A stretch of 7,227 bases of DNA, from contig CALYRQ010000041.1 of NCBI GenBank assembly GCA_945483375.1, positions 1 through 7,227 of the forward strand, given 5' to 3'. Position 1 is the first letter of the stretch, and each line of letters begins with the position of its first letter. Source of the DNA: an uncultured Elusimicrobia bacterium. GTDB lineage: Bacteria > Elusimicrobiota > Elusimicrobia > Elusimicrobiales > Elusimicrobiaceae. Made by a program: the position numbers and the translations under genes. The notes beneath the pieces are model-generated. The model saw nothing but the letters and a program-made list of their open reading frames with translations, ran no database searches and was not told the DNA's origin. This document shows, one piece after another, positions 5,741 through 7,227 of this stretch.

Positions 5741-7227
5741 ATGCTAGAAAAATTAAAACAAGACGTTACGTTAAAACTTTCCAGCGCGGAATATTTTAAA
5801 GGTTCCGAACTGCCGGAAGTCGAATTTTCCGCCGCGCCCGCCCATACGGGGGCGGATTTGTCCATGACGTGGGCCATGGCCGCCGCAAAAAAACTGCGCA
5901 AAAACCCCATGGAAATCGCCAAAGAAGCGTGCAAAGTGTTGCGCGAAATGACCGTCGTGTCTGATGCGCAGGCCACCGCGCCCGGGTTTATCAACTTAAA
6001 ACTGCAGGACGGTTTCATCATCACCACCGCCGCTGACCGCCGCTTGAAAGACCCCAATTTGGAAGGCGCCAAACATAACATTTTAATCGAATTTGTATCC
6101 GCCAACCCCACGGGCCCTCTGCACGTGGCCAGCGGCCGCGGCGCCAGCTTGGGCGACAGCCTGGTCAAAATCCACCGCGCCCTGGGCTACAGCTGCGACA
6201 GCGAATACTACGTCAACGACGCCGGCAACCAGGCCGAACTGTTGGCCGTATCCGTCAAAGCCCGCAAAGAAGGCAAAGAACCGCCGGAAAACGGCTACCA
6301 CGGAACTTATTTAATTGACCTCGCCAAACGCATCCCCGCAGACCTGCCCGAAGACCAATACGGCCGCTGGGCGATGGAAGAACTCATCAAAACCCAACAG
6401 CAGGACATGAAAGATTTTCACGTCGATTTTACGCGCTGGTTCCGCGAGTCCGACCTGCACAAAGAAGACGCTCCCAAAAAGGCGCTCGCCGCGCTGACCG
6501 AACAGGGATATACGTACGAAAAAGAAGACGCCGTTTGGTTCGGATCCACCAAAGACGCCGAAGCGCAGGACGACAAAGACCGCGTGCTCGTACGCAAAGA
6601 CGGCCGCCCGACTTACTTTTTGGCCGATATCTCTTACCATAAAAATAAATACGACCGCGGCTACACCACCCTTATTGACATTTTAGGCGCGGACCACCAC
6701 GGTTATGTGCCGCGCATGAAAGCCGCCGTACACGCGCTGGGCAAAGAAGAAAAATCGTTCGTACCGATCATTCACCAGCTTGTCCACCTGACCGAAGGCG
6801 GAGAACAGGTGAAAATGTCCAAACGCGCGGGCCGTTTTATTACGCTTCGCGAGCTGATGGAAGAAGTGGGCACGGACGTATGCCGCTTTTTCTTCGCGAG
6901 CCGCACCCCCAACGCCCATATGATTTTTGATATGGACCTGGCAAAAAAACGCACGAACGAAAACCCCGTTTTCTACGTGCAATACGTACACGCGCGCATC
7001 CATTCCATTTTTAAAGCGGCAGCGGAAAAAGGGTTCACCGAATATAATGTGGCCCCCGTCACGCTCACCCCGCACGAACGCGCGTTGATGCTCAAGCTGA
7101 TTTGGTTTAAACAGGTGCTGCGCAACTGCGTGGCCGATTTGAGCCCCCACCACTTGACGACGTATCTTATCGAATTGGCGGGGCTGTTCCATGAGTTTTA
7201 CGACAACTGCCGCGTGGTGGATGAACA
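5741..7227 (+). CDS. argS: Arginyl-tRNA synthetase ArgS, 3' end outside window
   Basis: The frame from ATG5741 stays open to the window edge, giving 495 residues. ArgS is usually 550-600 residues, so roughly the last 55-100 are missing. It is a class I synthetase that charges tRNA-Arg. Order of parts: an N-terminal ArgS-specific domain (1-110, with APGFINLKL at 80-88), the Rossmann catalytic domain with EFVSANPTGPLHVASGRG (117-134), YYVNDAGNQ (156-164), the KDGRPTYFLADISYH segment (286-300), LGADHHGYVPRMKA (315-328), QVKMSKRAG (356-364) and the start of the anticodon-binding DALR domain (NPVFYVQYVHARIHSI, 408-423). The KMSKR loop is canonical. The HIGH motif reads H128-V-A-S131 instead of HVGH, an unusual form. 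There is no Shine-Dalgarno before the ATG (the preceding bases are CCTACC), so translation is probably coupled to rsfS, 6 bp upstream. Confidence 0.95.
   Translation, partial: MLEKLKQDVTLKLSSAEYFKGSELPEVEFSAAPAHTGADLSMTWAMAAAKKLRKNPMEIAKEACKVLREMTVVSDAQATAPGFINLKLQDGFIITTAADRRLKDPNLEGAKHNILIEFVSANPTGPLHVASGRGASLGDSLVKIHRALGYSCDSEYYVNDAGNQAELLAVSVKARKEGKEPPENGYHGTYLIDLAKRIPADLPEDQYGRWAMEELIKTQQQDMKDFHVDFTRWFRESDLHKEDAPKKALAALTEQGYTYEKEDAVWFGSTKDAEAQDDKDRVLVRKDGRPTYFLADISYHKNKYDRGYTTLIDILGADHHGYVPRMKAAVHALGKEEKSFVPIIHQLVHLTEGGEQVKMSKRAGRFITLRELMEEVGTDVCRFFFASRTPNAHMIFDMDLAKKRTNENPVFYVQYVHARIHSIFKAAAEKGFTEYNVAPVTLTPHERALMLKLIWFKQVLRNCVADLSPHHLTTYLIELAGLFHEFYDNCRVVDE

Noticed and set aside
5482..6168. 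Long leftward open frame that would encode a very hydrophobic, membrane-like protein (228 codons)
   Set aside because: It is the antisense of the rsfS tail and of the start of argS. Lys, Ala and Thr codons on the plus strand read as Phe, Leu, Val and Ala on the other strand, which mimics transmembrane helices. The rsfS and argS frames have clear family motifs.
6683..7192. Leftward open frame of 169 codons inside argS
   Set aside because: It is antisense to the KMSKR and anticodon-binding regions of ArgS. Its composition is rich in Phe, His, Val and Arg, as expected from an antisense reading of this codon usage.

Overview
The window is a compact bacterial chromosomal segment with very little non-coding DNA. 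It holds one leftward gene at the left edge and six rightward genes that fill the rest, the last one cut by the right edge. All the genes look chromosomal and housekeeping-like. I see no insertion sequence, phage gene, CRISPR array, tRNA or rRNA. A diderm (Gram-negative-type) bacterium is suggested by a short lipoprotein with a clear lipobox. A lineage such as Elusimicrobiota would fit the mix of Firmicute-like gene order, AAA/GCC-rich codon use and a LytR_C protein, but that assignment is a guess and no marker here proves it.

Left part (1-787): a strong 15-bp hairpin at 59-91 lies just beyond the stop of a leftward lipoprotein gene (125-754) and probably terminates it. That gene starts 33 bp from the divergent rightward gene at 788. 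The spacer contains a self-complementary ATTATAAT that reads as a -10 box on both strands.

Centre-left (788-3096): a polytopic MraY/WecA-type polyprenyl-phosphate sugar-1-phosphate transferase overlaps by one base (TAATG) with an FAD-dependent oxidoreductase of the protoporphyrinogen oxidase/UDP-galactopyranose mutase-like group. The pair looks like a small envelope-glycan module: the first would load a sugar phosphate on a lipid carrier and the second would act on a sugar or lipid intermediate. Both substrates are unknown.

Centre-right (3106-7227): an in-frame fusion of NadD (NAD biosynthesis) and YqeK (HD-domain Ap4A hydrolase), a membrane-anchored protein with a LytR_C domain, RsfS (ribosomal silencing factor) with a long lysine/alanine/threonine-rich tail, and ArgS (arginyl-tRNA synthetase, 3' end missing). 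The order nadD-yqeK-lytR-rsfS is the known Firmicute-type arrangement, kept here in modified form: two genes fused, the LytR/CpsA/Psr catalytic domain apparently lost or decayed, and RsfS extended. The junctions are tight (31-bp overlap, 74 bp, 6 bp), so these genes are probably co-transcribed, with a possible extra promoter in front of rsfS. No wholly new multi-gene system is evident. The points most worth a second look are the histone H1-like tail on RsfS, the LytR_C protein with an apparently dead LCP region, the NadD-YqeK fusion, and the HVAS version of the ArgS HIGH motif.
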